Positions 1 to 6,727 of a stretch of 13,378 nucleotides of DNA are shown piece after piece (position 1 is the first letter of the stretch; every line of letters starts with the position of its first letter). The stretch lies in assembly GCA_900752215.1 (NCBI GenBank), contig CAADUO010000001.1, forward strand, positions 1 to 13,378. The letters are read 5' to 3'. Origin of the DNA: an uncultured Collinsella sp. (lineage in GTDB: Bacteria > Actinomycetota > Coriobacteriia > Coriobacteriales > Coriobacteriaceae). Under the pieces are notes generated by a model that searched no databases, had not been told where the DNA came from, and was given only the letters and a program-made list of their open reading frames with translations. Made by a program: the position numbers and the translations under genes.

Positions 1-99
1 GCGCGGGTTAAGTTTGCTGCTCTACAGTCCTGCGCAAGACGGAAAGCACATTAAGTGCTTTCCTTTGCGTGCGGAACTCGCGACAAACTTAACCCGCGC
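1..99. repeat. Palindromic extragenic element with 16-base perfect inverted ends
   Basis: Positions 1-16 (GCGCGGGTTAAGTTTG) are the exact reverse complement of 84-99. Nested inside is a second perfect hairpin, 41-49 (GGAAAGCAC) with 55-63 around a 5-base loop. TGCGCAA (31-37) can also pair with TTGCGTG (65-71) using two wobbles. The whole element can therefore fold as one long interrupted stem. It has no coding potential and no U-tract, so it is not an ordinary terminator. It looks like a REPIN or MITE-type repeat. The window may begin exactly at, or inside, the element, so its true left end is unknown. Confidence 0.6.
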
Positions 100-239
100 C
101 CGCCGGCCCCGGAGACCCTCCCTGCCGTCACATTGTTCGAGCCGTTGTTGTTGCTCGCCGCTTCGCGGCTCGGCGGCCCCGTTCTCCGCGGCGGGGTTGC
201 CTAAGGTTCTTGTTGAAGCTCGGCCATTGGCTCAAATGG
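100..239. other. GC-rich gene-free stretch with short hairpins
   Basis: No credible gene is visible between the palindromic element and the terminator. The stretch holds short inverted repeats, for example CGAGCCG at 138-144 with CGGCTCG at 166-172, and a GCCGC-TTC-GCGGC mini-hairpin inside that loop. It may belong to the same repeat as positions 1-99, but nothing shows this directly. Confidence 0.35.
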
Positions 240-276
240 AAACGGGGAACGCATCTGCATCCCCCGTTTTTGTTAC
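240..276. terminator. Rho-independent terminator, possibly bidirectional
   Basis: AAACGGGG (240-247) pairs perfectly with CCCCGTTT (262-269) around a 14-base loop. Read on the plus strand the stem runs into a T-rich tail ending at about 274, which is canonical. Read on the minus strand it lies just downstream of the phosphodiesterase stop and is followed only by TTTCCATTT. The obvious client is the minus-strand phosphodiesterase. A plus-strand client would have to lie left of the window. Confidence 0.6.
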
Positions 277-278
277 GG

Positions 279-746
279 TTAGTCTAGGTCAATAAATTTT
301 GTGCTTATGATCTTGCCGTCTTTGACGAGCATTCTGGCCATGGTGGGGCCTCGGGTGCCTCTGGGGTAGCTGGCGCTGCCCGGGTTGAGGACTAAGCAAC
401 GGCCCACCTGGGCTTCTTTGGTTACGTGGGTGTGGCCGTTGATGGCTACGTCTACGGATCCCACCGGAAGGTCTTCGCGGTAGTGGGCTACGGCGAATTT
501 GAGGCCTTCGTAGGTAAAGAGTGCAAGACGGTCTACATCGGGGCCGTAGTCGCGGTAGTAATCGTTGTTGCCCAGTACGGCCCGCACGGGGGCGATGGTG
601 CATAGGTGCTCGTAGTCCATCTCCGACGTAAGGTCGCCGGCGTGGATAATCAGGTCTGCGCCTTCAAGCTCATCCAGGAGCGCAGGCGAAAGATAGCCGT
701 GGGTGTCCGAGATGATGTCGATGCGCTTGGCGCTTGCACTGTTCAT
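279..746 (-). CDS. YfcE/MJ0936-family metallophosphoesterase
   Basis: This 155-residue protein is a small calcineurin-like metallophosphoesterase, predicted to hydrolyse phosphodiester bonds with a two-metal centre in the cytoplasm. The natural substrate is unknown for most of the family. The family motifs appear in order: SDTHG (13-17, metal ligands D14 and H16), HAGD (35-38), GNND (59-62), H88, GHTH (104-107) and NPGS (121-124). Its length is normal for the family. The ATG at 746 follows the ribosome binding site GGAAGGGA. The reading frame stays open upstream to 965, but that part overlaps the terminator and the response regulator gene and is not credible. One oddity is that the usual THGH motif reads AHYR here, so the first histidine is kept but the following G and H are lost. 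The gene appears to be transcribed alone, with a hairpin terminator on each side. Confidence 0.9.
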   Translation of the reverse strand: MNSASAKRIDIISDTHGYLSPALLDELEGADLIIHAGDLTSEMDYEHLCTIAPVRAVLGNNDYYRDYGPDVDRLALFTYEGLKFAVAHYREDLPVGSVDVAINGHTHVTKEAQVGRCLVLNPGSASYPRGTRGPTMARMLVKDGKIISTKFIDLD

Positions 747-784
747 GGGATCCCTTCCGCAAAAAACGATTCGGCAGATACATA

Positions 785-835
785 CAAAAAGGCCCCACGG
801 CTCCGCAGACGATGGGTCTACAGGGCTGCGGGGCC
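785..835 (-). terminator. Rho-independent terminator after the LytTR regulator at 842-1558
   Basis: On the minus strand GGCCCCGC (starting at 835) pairs with GTGGGGCC (ending at 791) with one G-T wobble, and the stem can extend inward past a mismatch. A TTTTT run follows at 790-786. The hairpin starts 6 bases after the regulator stop codon. It also lies only about 40 bases 5' of the phosphodiesterase ATG, which leaves little room for a separate promoter downstream of it. Confidence 0.8.
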
Positions 836-841
836 AGTGTG

Positions 842-1558
842 CTAGAGACTCAGGGCCTTCTTGAGCGGCACGACGCGGCGGCGCGAAACCGGCACGCGTT
901 CGTCGACGCCCGTAATGCCCAGCTGGATGGCACCCGAGGGCACCGTCTCGACGTCCGTGACGCACGCCAAGTTGACGATATAGCGGCGGTGAACACGGAA
1001 GAAGCCAAAGTCGCAGAGCTTAGCCTCAAACTGCGCCAGTGAGGTCGTCGACAAAAAACGATCATCGACGGTATAGATGCAGGAGTAATCGTCCTTGGCC
1101 ATGATAAAGCGAATGTCGTCCACGGGAATGAGCACCTTGCGGCCGCCCTTTTCCACCGGGATACGCTCGATGGTCACCTTGCTGTCCGTAACCGGCTTGG
1201 CGCGTTGCATGACCTTCTCGATCGCGCGATCCAAGCGAGCTTCCTCGACCGGCTTCATCAGATAATCGACGGCATCCACGTCGAATGCCTCGACCGCATG
1301 GTCACTATACGCAGTCACAAACACGATCGCCGGCGGATTTTTGAGCTTATGCAGCGCCTCGGCAAGTTGCAGGCCCGAGGCACCAGGCATCGAGATATCG
1401 AGAAACACGACATCAACGCGACTTTCCATAAGCATCTCGATGGCGGAGCGGACGCTCGACGCCTCCGTGATCGTGCCGATCTTGCCCGTTTGCTCGAGCA
1501 GGAAGCGAAGCTCCGAGCGAGCCGGCGCCTCATCATCCACAATCATCGCACGCAGCAT
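842..1558 (-). CDS. LytTR-family response regulator (system 1)
   Basis: This 238-residue response regulator has a CheY-like receiver followed by a LytTR DNA-binding domain. The receiver (about 1-120) has the acidic pair D8/D9, phosphoacceptor D54 in FLDISMPG, T82 and K102 in the KP motif, so it looks active. The LytTR domain (about 133-236) carries the typical RVHRRYIVNL segment and ends with VPVSRRR. Its partner is the LytS-type kinase encoded 72 bases upstream in the same direction. LytTR proteins bind imperfect direct repeats near promoters of envelope, competence or virulence genes; the targets here are not known. The ATG at 1558 was chosen because GAAAGG lies about 10 bases upstream. A TTG at 1579 in the same frame overlaps that ribosome binding site and is less likely. 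The protein is paralogous to the regulator at 6728-7462. Confidence 0.93.
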   Translation of the reverse strand: MLRAMIVDDEAPARSELRFLLEQTGKIGTITEASSVRSAIEMLMESRVDVVFLDISMPGASGLQLAEALHKLKNPPAIVFVTAYSDHAVEAFDVDAVDYLMKPVEEARLDRAIEKVMQRAKPVTDSKVTIERIPVEKGGRKVLIPVDDIRFIMAKDDYSCIYTVDDRFLSTTSLAQFEAKLCDFGFFRVHRRYIVNLACVTDVETVPSGAIQLGITGVDERVPVSRRRVVPLKKALSL

Positions 1559-1630
1559 AGGGATAAAACCTTTCGTCAACTAACTACGCCGGGCATCCGT
1601 CGCATGACGTTGAGCCCGTAGCCTTTTATT

Positions 1631-2974
1631 TTACTCTTGAATGTCGAAGATGCTCTCTGACAAATCAAGATGAAGGAGCACTTTGGTGCCCTTGCCCGGC
1701 GCCGATTCGACACGCGTATAGGAGTGCGGCCCATAAAAGCGATGGATGCGCTCCGAAATATTGTGCATGGCCACACCGGCGCCGCCACCCTGGGGAGAGC
1801 TGGCGTCGGGACGGGCAGAGCGCTCGTCAAACAGTCTGGCGGCGGTACCCTCATCCATGCCCACGCCATTATCGGCCACGGCAATCAAGATTGCATCCTC
1901 GCCGTCTTGGTGAACGGTCACGTCGATCCTCAGGGCGTCGTCATCGCCCATACCATGACGCACGGCGTTCTCGACAATCGGCTGGATCACGAACGCCGGC
2001 ACCAGCGTATCTTCCACGTCCTCGGACACATCGAACGTCGCAAGCACGCGGTCCTCGCCAAAGCGGGCCTTCTCAAAGGTAAGGTAGCGCTTGGTCTGTG
2101 CGACCTCGCGCGAGACCGGAATAAGCGATCCCGAGTTGTCGAGTGTGGCACGATAGAACGATGAGAACTCACGAAGCAGTTCGCGGGCCCGCAGCGGGTC
2201 GGTGCGCGTAAACGATGCAATGGTGTTCAGCGTGTTGAACAGGAAGTGCGGGTTAATCTGCGCCTGCAGCGCACGCACCTCGGCGCGCGCCGTGAGTTCC
2301 TTTTGCACCTCGAGCTCGTGGATGGCGAGCTGCGTGGACAAGATCTCGGCAAAGCCCGAGGCAAGCGCGTACTGGGTACGGTCGACGGCGCGCGGGGTCT
2401 TGTAGTAGAACTTGAGCGTGCCGACGGTACGATCGCCCACCTTGATGGGGGCGATAATGCCGGCGGGGACTTGGTTGTGCGAGCCGTCCGAGCCCACGAC
2501 ATCCACCATACGGTTGAACGACTGCACGATGCCATGTTCGATAACGTAGCGCGTGGCAAGCGTGTGGATGGGAGAATCTGGCAGTAGTTTTTTCTCAAGC
2601 TCGCCCGCGCAGGCAAGCACGTTGCCCTCGTCGGTGATGGCCACCGTCATGGCGCGCGTCTCGGGCAAAATGCGCCGGCACACCAAACGCGCCGACTCCT
2701 GCGTCAGACCGCCCTTAATGTCCTCGAGCATGGCCGAGGCCACCGAGAGCGTCTCCTCGGTGTACTGGGAGCGCACCGAATCGGGATTGAGCGTCAAAAA
2801 GATAAAGATGCACAGAAAGATGCACAGCAGCGCGCAGGCAATCACCGTGGCGATCGGCTCGATACCGGTCACCAAGGCAAAAATAAAGTACACCAGCACG
2901 CAAATGGCGCAGGCAACGGCAATGATGCGAAAGATTGATATTGAACTATCGCGCTGGGCGCGGCGGTCGATCAT
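1631..2974 (-). CDS. LytS-type sensor histidine kinase (system 1)
   Basis: This 447-residue membrane histidine kinase has two adjacent membrane helices (about 15-36 and 41-62) separated by only a few residues. A GAF-like segment follows (about 75-220, including AGIIAPIKVGDRTVGTLKFYY), then the His_kinase domain with phosphoacceptor H243 in INPHFLFN, then an HATPase_c domain with N336 (IVENAVRHG) and DNGVG at 368-372. It should phosphorylate D54 of the regulator encoded next. The classical 5TM-LYT input domain of LytS is absent, and the signal must be sensed in the membrane or by the cytoplasmic GAF-like part. The ATG overlaps the glycosyltransferase stop codon as ATGA, with a strong ribosome binding site (GGAGGGGG) inside the end of that gene, which indicates translational coupling. 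It is clearly paralogous to the kinase at 7501-8886. Confidence 0.93.
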   Translation of the reverse strand: MIDRRAQRDSSISIFRIIAVACAICVLVYFIFALVTGIEPIATVIACALLCIFLCIFIFLTLNPDSVRSQYTEETLSVASAMLEDIKGGLTQESARLVCRRILPETRAMTVAITDEGNVLACAGELEKKLLPDSPIHTLATRYVIEHGIVQSFNRMVDVVGSDGSHNQVPAGIIAPIKVGDRTVGTLKFYYKTPRAVDRTQYALASGFAEILSTQLAIHELEVQKELTARAEVRALQAQINPHFLFNTLNTIASFTRTDPLRARELLREFSSFYRATLDNSGSLIPVSREVAQTKRYLTFEKARFGEDRVLATFDVSEDVEDTLVPAFVIQPIVENAVRHGMGDDDALRIDVTVHQDGEDAILIAVADNGVGMDEGTAARLFDERSARPDASSPQGGGAGVAMHNISERIHRFYGPHSYTRVESAPGKGTKVLLHLDLSESIFDIQE

Positions 2975-4158
2975 TCGGCCCCCTCCAGGATACTGATCAG
3001 TTGTGCGTCACGCCAAAGCCCGTCCATGATCTTGGGCCAAAAGCTCTGGAAACGTAGGTAGCTTGCAGCGTTTTGGCGCGCATAGGCCTTTGCCTCGCCG
3101 ATACCATGGCGCCAAATGCGCAGGTAGCCCTCATGCTCGCGGGTAAACACGCTGCGGACCATAGCGGTCTTGCGTACGCGGTCGTCGAGCTCGCGCGAAA
3201 TCCACGGGCCCGGGTAGGGCATGAGCGATGCCGCCGTAACGGGAATGAGCTCCTTTTGATGCGCGGCGAATGTCAATTTGGCCCGTTCGTAGTACCAACG
3301 GTATACATCCTGCATAAAGCGCGGTGAGCGCTTTTCGGACTCCGGAGGCAGATGGCGCACGGTCCACTCGTTATCGAACCACACGTCGTAGCCAAACATG
3401 CGCATGTTAAAGAGGTAATCCAAGTCCTCGCCGCGGGTGATAAACGGGTCAAAGGCCACACGCGTAAAGGCGCGGGCGTGCAGGGCCATCAGGCCGCCGC
3501 ACACGTAGTTGGAGCGCGAGATGCGGGTGCCCGAGAGCGCCTTTTTCATCCAACGGTTGAACTCGATGCGCTTGGTCCACCAACGATGGCAGATGCCCGC
3601 CTTGTCCGTGGGAGCCAGCGGCGAGCCGTCGCGATCGTAGAAATAGCCGCTCTTGACCAAGATCGGCAAGCCCTGACGCGTCTGCTGCCCCAACGCATAG
3701 GTCGCGCGCTTCATAAAGTCGGCGTCGATGACAGTCTCATCGTCGTCCAAAAAGATAACCGCGTCATGCCCCAGCACAGCGGCACAGGCTAGCCCCATGT
3801 TGCGGATGGCACCGTAGCCTCGCAGGCTCACGCACTCGCCCGAACCCTTGGGCGCGATCTGAGCAACCCGGTCTGCGATGCGCGAGGCCTGGGTGTTGGT
3901 GACAACGGTGACCTTGAGCGTGGGATGCGCGTCGACAATCTCACGCACGCGCAGCGACACATCGGCTGTGGCAGAAACGGGACAGACCACCAAAAGGATG
4001 ATGCGCGGGATGTCACGTACCTGCTCAAGCGAGGCCAGACAGCGGTCGAGTTCGGGATTGTCGGCGTTGAGTCGCGTCGAATGATCATAGGTGCCAGGGG
4101 CGTTTGCGCAAGCGTCATCGCCCGCCCAATACGTTGGAATCACGACCGTGGCGTTCAT
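2971..4158 (-). CDS. Family 2 glycosyltransferase
   Basis: This 395-residue protein has a GT-A fold typical of family 2 glycosyltransferases. It begins NATVVIPTYWAG, has the GYGAIRNMGL donor-site segment (114-123), the DDDE metal and nucleotide-sugar motif (138-141), and the RGEDLDYLF acceptor-site motif (242-250, with E244-D245). There is no signal peptide and no evident transmembrane helix, so it probably works at the cytoplasmic face of the membrane or on a soluble acceptor. Donor and acceptor cannot be told from sequence. The long basic and aromatic C-terminal part (about 260-395) may handle the acceptor. The ATG at 4158 has GGGAGG about 7 bases upstream. The gene leads an operon with the LytS kinase and LytTR regulator, whose reading frames follow with a 4-base overlap and then a 72-base gap. 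An envelope polysaccharide or glycolipid role fits that company but is inference. Confidence 0.85.
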   Translation of the reverse strand: MNATVVIPTYWAGDDACANAPGTYDHSTRLNADNPELDRCLASLEQVRDIPRIILLVVCPVSATADVSLRVREIVDAHPTLKVTVVTNTQASRIADRVAQIAPKGSGECVSLRGYGAIRNMGLACAAVLGHDAVIFLDDDETVIDADFMKRATYALGQQTRQGLPILVKSGYFYDRDGSPLAPTDKAGICHRWWTKRIEFNRWMKKALSGTRISRSNYVCGGLMALHARAFTRVAFDPFITRGEDLDYLFNMRMFGYDVWFDNEWTVRHLPPESEKRSPRFMQDVYRWYYERAKLTFAAHQKELIPVTAASLMPYPGPWISRELDDRVRKTAMVRSVFTREHEGYLRIWRHGIGEAKAYARQNAASYLRFQSFWPKIMDGLWRDAQLISILEGAE

Positions 4159-4180
4159 GCCTTACCCTCCCTGCAACACG

Positions 4181-4215
4181 AAAACGGGACGCCGCCAAAC
4201 ACAGGCGACGCCCCG
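4181..4215 (-). terminator. Strong terminator or attenuator hairpin before the glycosyltransferase operon
   Basis: On the minus strand CGGGGCGTCGCC (4215-4204) pairs with GGCGGCGTCCCG (4196-4185) around a 7-base loop. This gives 12 pairs, two of them G-T wobbles, followed by TTTT at 4184-4181. The hairpin is 114 bases downstream of the MFS transporter stop and only 22 bases before the glycosyltransferase ATG. It may end the upstream operon, act as an attenuator in the leader of the glycosyltransferase operon, or do both. Confidence 0.75.
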
Positions 4216-4231
4216 CGACCTAGCTGATTCC

Positions 4232-4260
4232 ATCATACCCACTTGGGCAAATCATTGCTC
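4232..4260 (-). promoter_or_regulatory. Candidate promoter for the glycosyltransferase operon
   Basis: On the minus strand a good -10 box, TATGAT (4237-4232), lies in the MFS-glycosyltransferase gap. The -35 region is weak: GAGCAA lies at 17 bases' spacing and TTGCGA at 21. The predicted start would be near 4225, about 10 bases before the 4215-4181 hairpin, so any transcript from here would carry that hairpin in its leader. Two other gaps in this window hold similar G-rich -10 contexts (GGGTACGATG at 5640-5631, GGGCATAATG at 6676-6667). Confidence 0.3.
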
Positions 4261-4329
4261 GCAAGTCGCAATGTTTATTGCGGATAACCCCAAAAGAGTA
4301 CCGTGGACAGGCACAATAGCCGCTCGCTC

Positions 4330-5589
4330 CTATGCGGCATGCTCTGCCGCCCGAGTCATGCGGGACAGGCGGACCAGCAGCATAAAGCCAACGACCAGCA
4401 GCACACCAATGGAAAGGACGCCCAGCGACGGGTTGCCGGTCAGCGAGGTGACGACCGACACCAGGAAGGTGCCCATAACGCTTGCATAACGACCAAAGAT
4501 GTCAAAGAAGCCGTAGTACTCGTTGGACTTTTCCTTAGGGATAATGCGGCCAAAGTAGCTACGGCTGAGCGCCTGCACGCCGCCCTGGAACAGGCCGACC
4601 ATAATGGCAAGCACCCAGAATTCAAAGGCGGTCTTTAGGAAGAACGCGGCGAACAGCACAATGCCCATGTAGGCGGCGACCGCCACCAGGATCATGTTGA
4701 GCGTGCCCACGCGTCCGGCGAGCTTGCCGTAGATGATGGCGGACGGAAAGGCCACGAACTGCGTGACGAGCAGCGCCAGGACCAACTGGGTTGAATCGAT
4801 GCCCAAGGCCGATCCGTAGCTGGTTGCCATGGAAATGACCGTGTGGACGCCATCGATATAGAAGAAGAACGCGATCATGTAGACCAGCACGGTCTTGTTG
4901 TGGGCGATCTCGCGCATGGTGTGTCCGACCTCGGAGAACACACCGCCCACGATGTGGCCGATAGTGTCCTCGGGACCGCGCTCGCGACCGTACTTTTGCT
5001 TATAGGTGCGAATGAGCGGCAGGGTAAAGATGAGCCACCAGGCACCAGTGATGATAAACGACAGACGCGTTGCCAGCATGGTAGGGACGCCAAGAGCGGG
5101 GCCACCCATGATGAGCGCCAGGCAGATGACGAACGGCACGGTGGAACCGATATAGCCCCAGGCATAACCCGAGCTGGACACGGCGTCCATGCGCTCGTCG
5201 GTGGTAATGTCGGGCAGCATGGCGTCGTAGAACGTCATAGAAGAGTTAAGGCCGATGGTGCACAGCACGTACACGGTCAAAAATGCCATGGCGGACATTG
5301 GGATAGCCTGCGCCAGGCAAAGCACCAGGCCCGTGAGGAAGAAGCCCAAGAAGAACTTGATCTTGTTGCCGGCGTAGTCGGCAAGCGCGCCCAGTATGGG
5401 CATGAGCATGGCGATGACCAGCGAGGCGATCGTCTGCGCATTGCCCCAAGCGACCACCAGGTCGGCCGAGGAAGCGCCGGTATTGATGGCGTTAAAGTAA
5501 ATGGGCACCACCGAGGTATTGAGCAGCACGAGGGCCGAATTGCCCACATCGTACATAACCCAGTTACGCTCGAGCTTGGTGTATTTCAT
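4330..5589 (-). CDS. MFS transporter, UMF1/Atg22-like family
   Basis: This 419-residue integral membrane protein has about twelve predicted helices and a central cytoplasmic loop (around 195-230, rich in charged residues). It matches the UMF1/Atg22-like branch of the major facilitator superfamily: the N terminus ERNWVMYDVGNSA and the later segment FFFYIDGVHTVISMA are hallmarks. The yeast relative Atg22 exports amino acids from the vacuole. Bacterial members are uncharacterised transporters, so no substrate is assigned. The ATG at 5589 is preceded by AAGGG about 10 bases away. It lies 101 bases downstream of the phospholipase-like gene. It may be cotranscribed with that gene or use its own promoter, for which TACGAT at 5636-5631 is a weak candidate. 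The next hairpin downstream is at 4215-4181. Confidence 0.9.
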   Translation of the reverse strand: MKYTKLERNWVMYDVGNSALVLLNTSVVPIYFNAINTGASSADLVVAWGNAQTIASLVIAMLMPILGALADYAGNKIKFFLGFFLTGLVLCLAQAIPMSAMAFLTVYVLCTIGLNSSMTFYDAMLPDITTDERMDAVSSSGYAWGYIGSTVPFVICLALIMGGPALGVPTMLATRLSFIITGAWWLIFTLPLIRTYKQKYGRERGPEDTIGHIVGGVFSEVGHTMREIAHNKTVLVYMIAFFFYIDGVHTVISMATSYGSALGIDSTQLVLALLVTQFVAFPSAIIYGKLAGRVGTLNMILVAVAAYMGIVLFAAFFLKTAFEFWVLAIMVGLFQGGVQALSRSYFGRIIPKEKSNEYYGFFDIFGRYASVMGTFLVSVVTSLTGNPSLGVLSIGVLLVVGFMLLVRLSRMTRAAEHAA

Positions 5590-5630
5590 GGACAGGGACC
5601 CTTCGTATTTGCCCGATATGCAGTTAATTC

Positions 5631-5640
5631 ATCGTACCCC
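5631..5640 (-). promoter_or_regulatory. Candidate -10 region for the MFS transporter
   Basis: GGGGTACGAT is read on the minus strand 42 bases 5' of the MFS ATG, with TACGAT (5636-5631) as a possible -10 box. No convincing -35 box is seen at 16-18 bases' spacing. It is listed because the same G-rich TA-GATG context recurs before the glycosyltransferase. The support is weak. Confidence 0.2.
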
Positions 5641-5690
5641 AATTGTCCAGAACCGCCGGTAAGGATTCGGCAAAGGGACACGCACGGGCC

Positions 5691-6635
5691 CTATTCCTCG
5701 CGGTCGAACTCCTCATCAGCATTGAGCACGCGACCGCTGTAGTTGACGTGACTGGTCACGGCATCCATGTCACCGGTCTCGATAAAACGTGCGACCGTGC
5801 ACTCGTAATCGACCAGCGCGCGATCAAAGACCTCGGGGAAACTCTCGTTCGAGACCTCGTCGGTAAAGGGATTCTTCCATGTCAGATGGCCCAGGTTGCC
5901 GGTGCGCTCGGGCAGCTCCGTCGTCACGCGATGGGCAAGGCCGTCGAGCAGCGAGTAGTCGTGCACCAAGCCCTCAACCAGCGAGATCGCGCGCGTCTTT
6001 GCGGAGCCGGCCGGCTCAATCGCGCGGTAAAGTCGCTGCATATTGGCAACGGCAGCACCGTACTCCCCCGCCGGAATGTCAATGCCGTACACGCGTCCGG
6101 CAACATAGCTCATCAGCACGCCGGCCACGCGATTGATGCGATCGGTGGTGACGATCTCGCCCGCCGGCGGGTAATCGTCAACCGTAGCGCCATCGCGTTT
6201 AAGCTGCAGCATCAGCACATCCAGGTCGCTCTCGATCACGGCATGGACCTGACTGCTCGAATCCTCAAGCTCTGAATCGGACTCCACGATGCCAAACTGC
6301 TGCTCATAGACAAAGGGATGGGCGTTGCGGTCGAGCACGTAATGAGACAGCAGGCCCAGCGCAAAGGCACGACCCAAGCTGGCGTCGCGCGGAAGCAGAT
6401 GCGACACGCCGTCGCGCAGGCACGCGAACTGGCGAGACATGCGCGACCGATGCATGACCTGCGCCAGCAGCGTGCAGTCGGAAACACGCGGTGTCAGAAT
6501 GTGAAAGAAAAACGGGTCGGGGCCTTGGTTGCCCAAGATAAAGGCAATGCGCTCTTCATCGGACGTGATGACGCCCTGCGGAAGACGGTCGATGCTTTCC
6601 TCGCCAAACAGATGATGGGTGATAAGCGCGGGCAT
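5691..6635 (-). CDS. Zinc-dependent phospholipase C family protein
   Basis: This 314-residue protein resembles the zinc-dependent phospholipase C (PF00882-like) family. Visible traits are the N-terminal PALITHHLFGE, then FILGNQGPDPFFF, then GLLSHYVLDRNAHPFVYE, then HAVIESDLD. These supply the histidine, aspartate and glutamate residues expected for metal binding. There is no signal peptide, unlike the secreted clostridial toxins, so a cytoplasmic hydrolase acting on membrane lipids or another phosphoester is more likely than a toxin. The ATG at 6635 follows AAAGGA with 6 bases' spacing. The frame is open for 10 more codons upstream, but they lack a ribosome binding site. It lies 92 bases downstream of the second LytTR regulator and upstream of the MFS transporter, so it may be part of that system's operon or regulon. 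Catalytic activity is not demonstrated for most such bacterial homologues. Confidence 0.8.
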   Translation of the reverse strand: MPALITHHLFGEESIDRLPQGVITSDEERIAFILGNQGPDPFFFHILTPRVSDCTLLAQVMHRSRMSRQFACLRDGVSHLLPRDASLGRAFALGLLSHYVLDRNAHPFVYEQQFGIVESDSELEDSSSQVHAVIESDLDVLMLQLKRDGATVDDYPPAGEIVTTDRINRVAGVLMSYVAGRVYGIDIPAGEYGAAVANMQRLYRAIEPAGSAKTRAISLVEGLVHDYSLLDGLAHRVTTELPERTGNLGHLTWKNPFTDEVSNESFPEVFDRALVDYECTVARFIETGDMDAVTSHVNYSGRVLNADEEFDREE

Positions 6636-6667
6636 AATGATCCTTTCGATTTCATTCGATGCCACCC

Positions 6668-6695
6668 ATTATGCCCACCGCGCGCCCATGCCAAA
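6668..6695 (-). promoter_or_regulatory. Candidate promoter for the phospholipase-like gene
   Basis: On the minus strand TTTGGC (6695-6690) and CATAAT (6673-6668) are separated by 16 bases, 32 bases 5' of the ATG. The -10 box is good and the -35 box is moderate. If real, the phospholipase-like gene can be expressed apart from the two-component genes upstream. No terminator is visible between the regulator stop and this site. Confidence 0.35.
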
Positions 6696-6727
6696 CCTGC
6701 GATGGTAAACGACGACACGCAAGCCTC

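Noticed and set aside
14..295. A 93-residue plus-strand frame across the left intergenic region
   Set aside because: It starts inside the palindromic element, is Arg/Ser/Pro/Cys rich, and crosses a terminator; no ribosome binding site is seen.
1559..1579. TTG start at 1579 for the first response regulator
   Set aside because: It would place the ribosome binding site GAAAGG inside the coding sequence and add seven residues before the receiver domain that are not usual for the family.
4843..5742. A 299-residue plus-strand frame opposite the MFS transporter
   Set aside because: Its composition (H, G, D, R rich) is typical antisense of a membrane protein, and it has no supported start.
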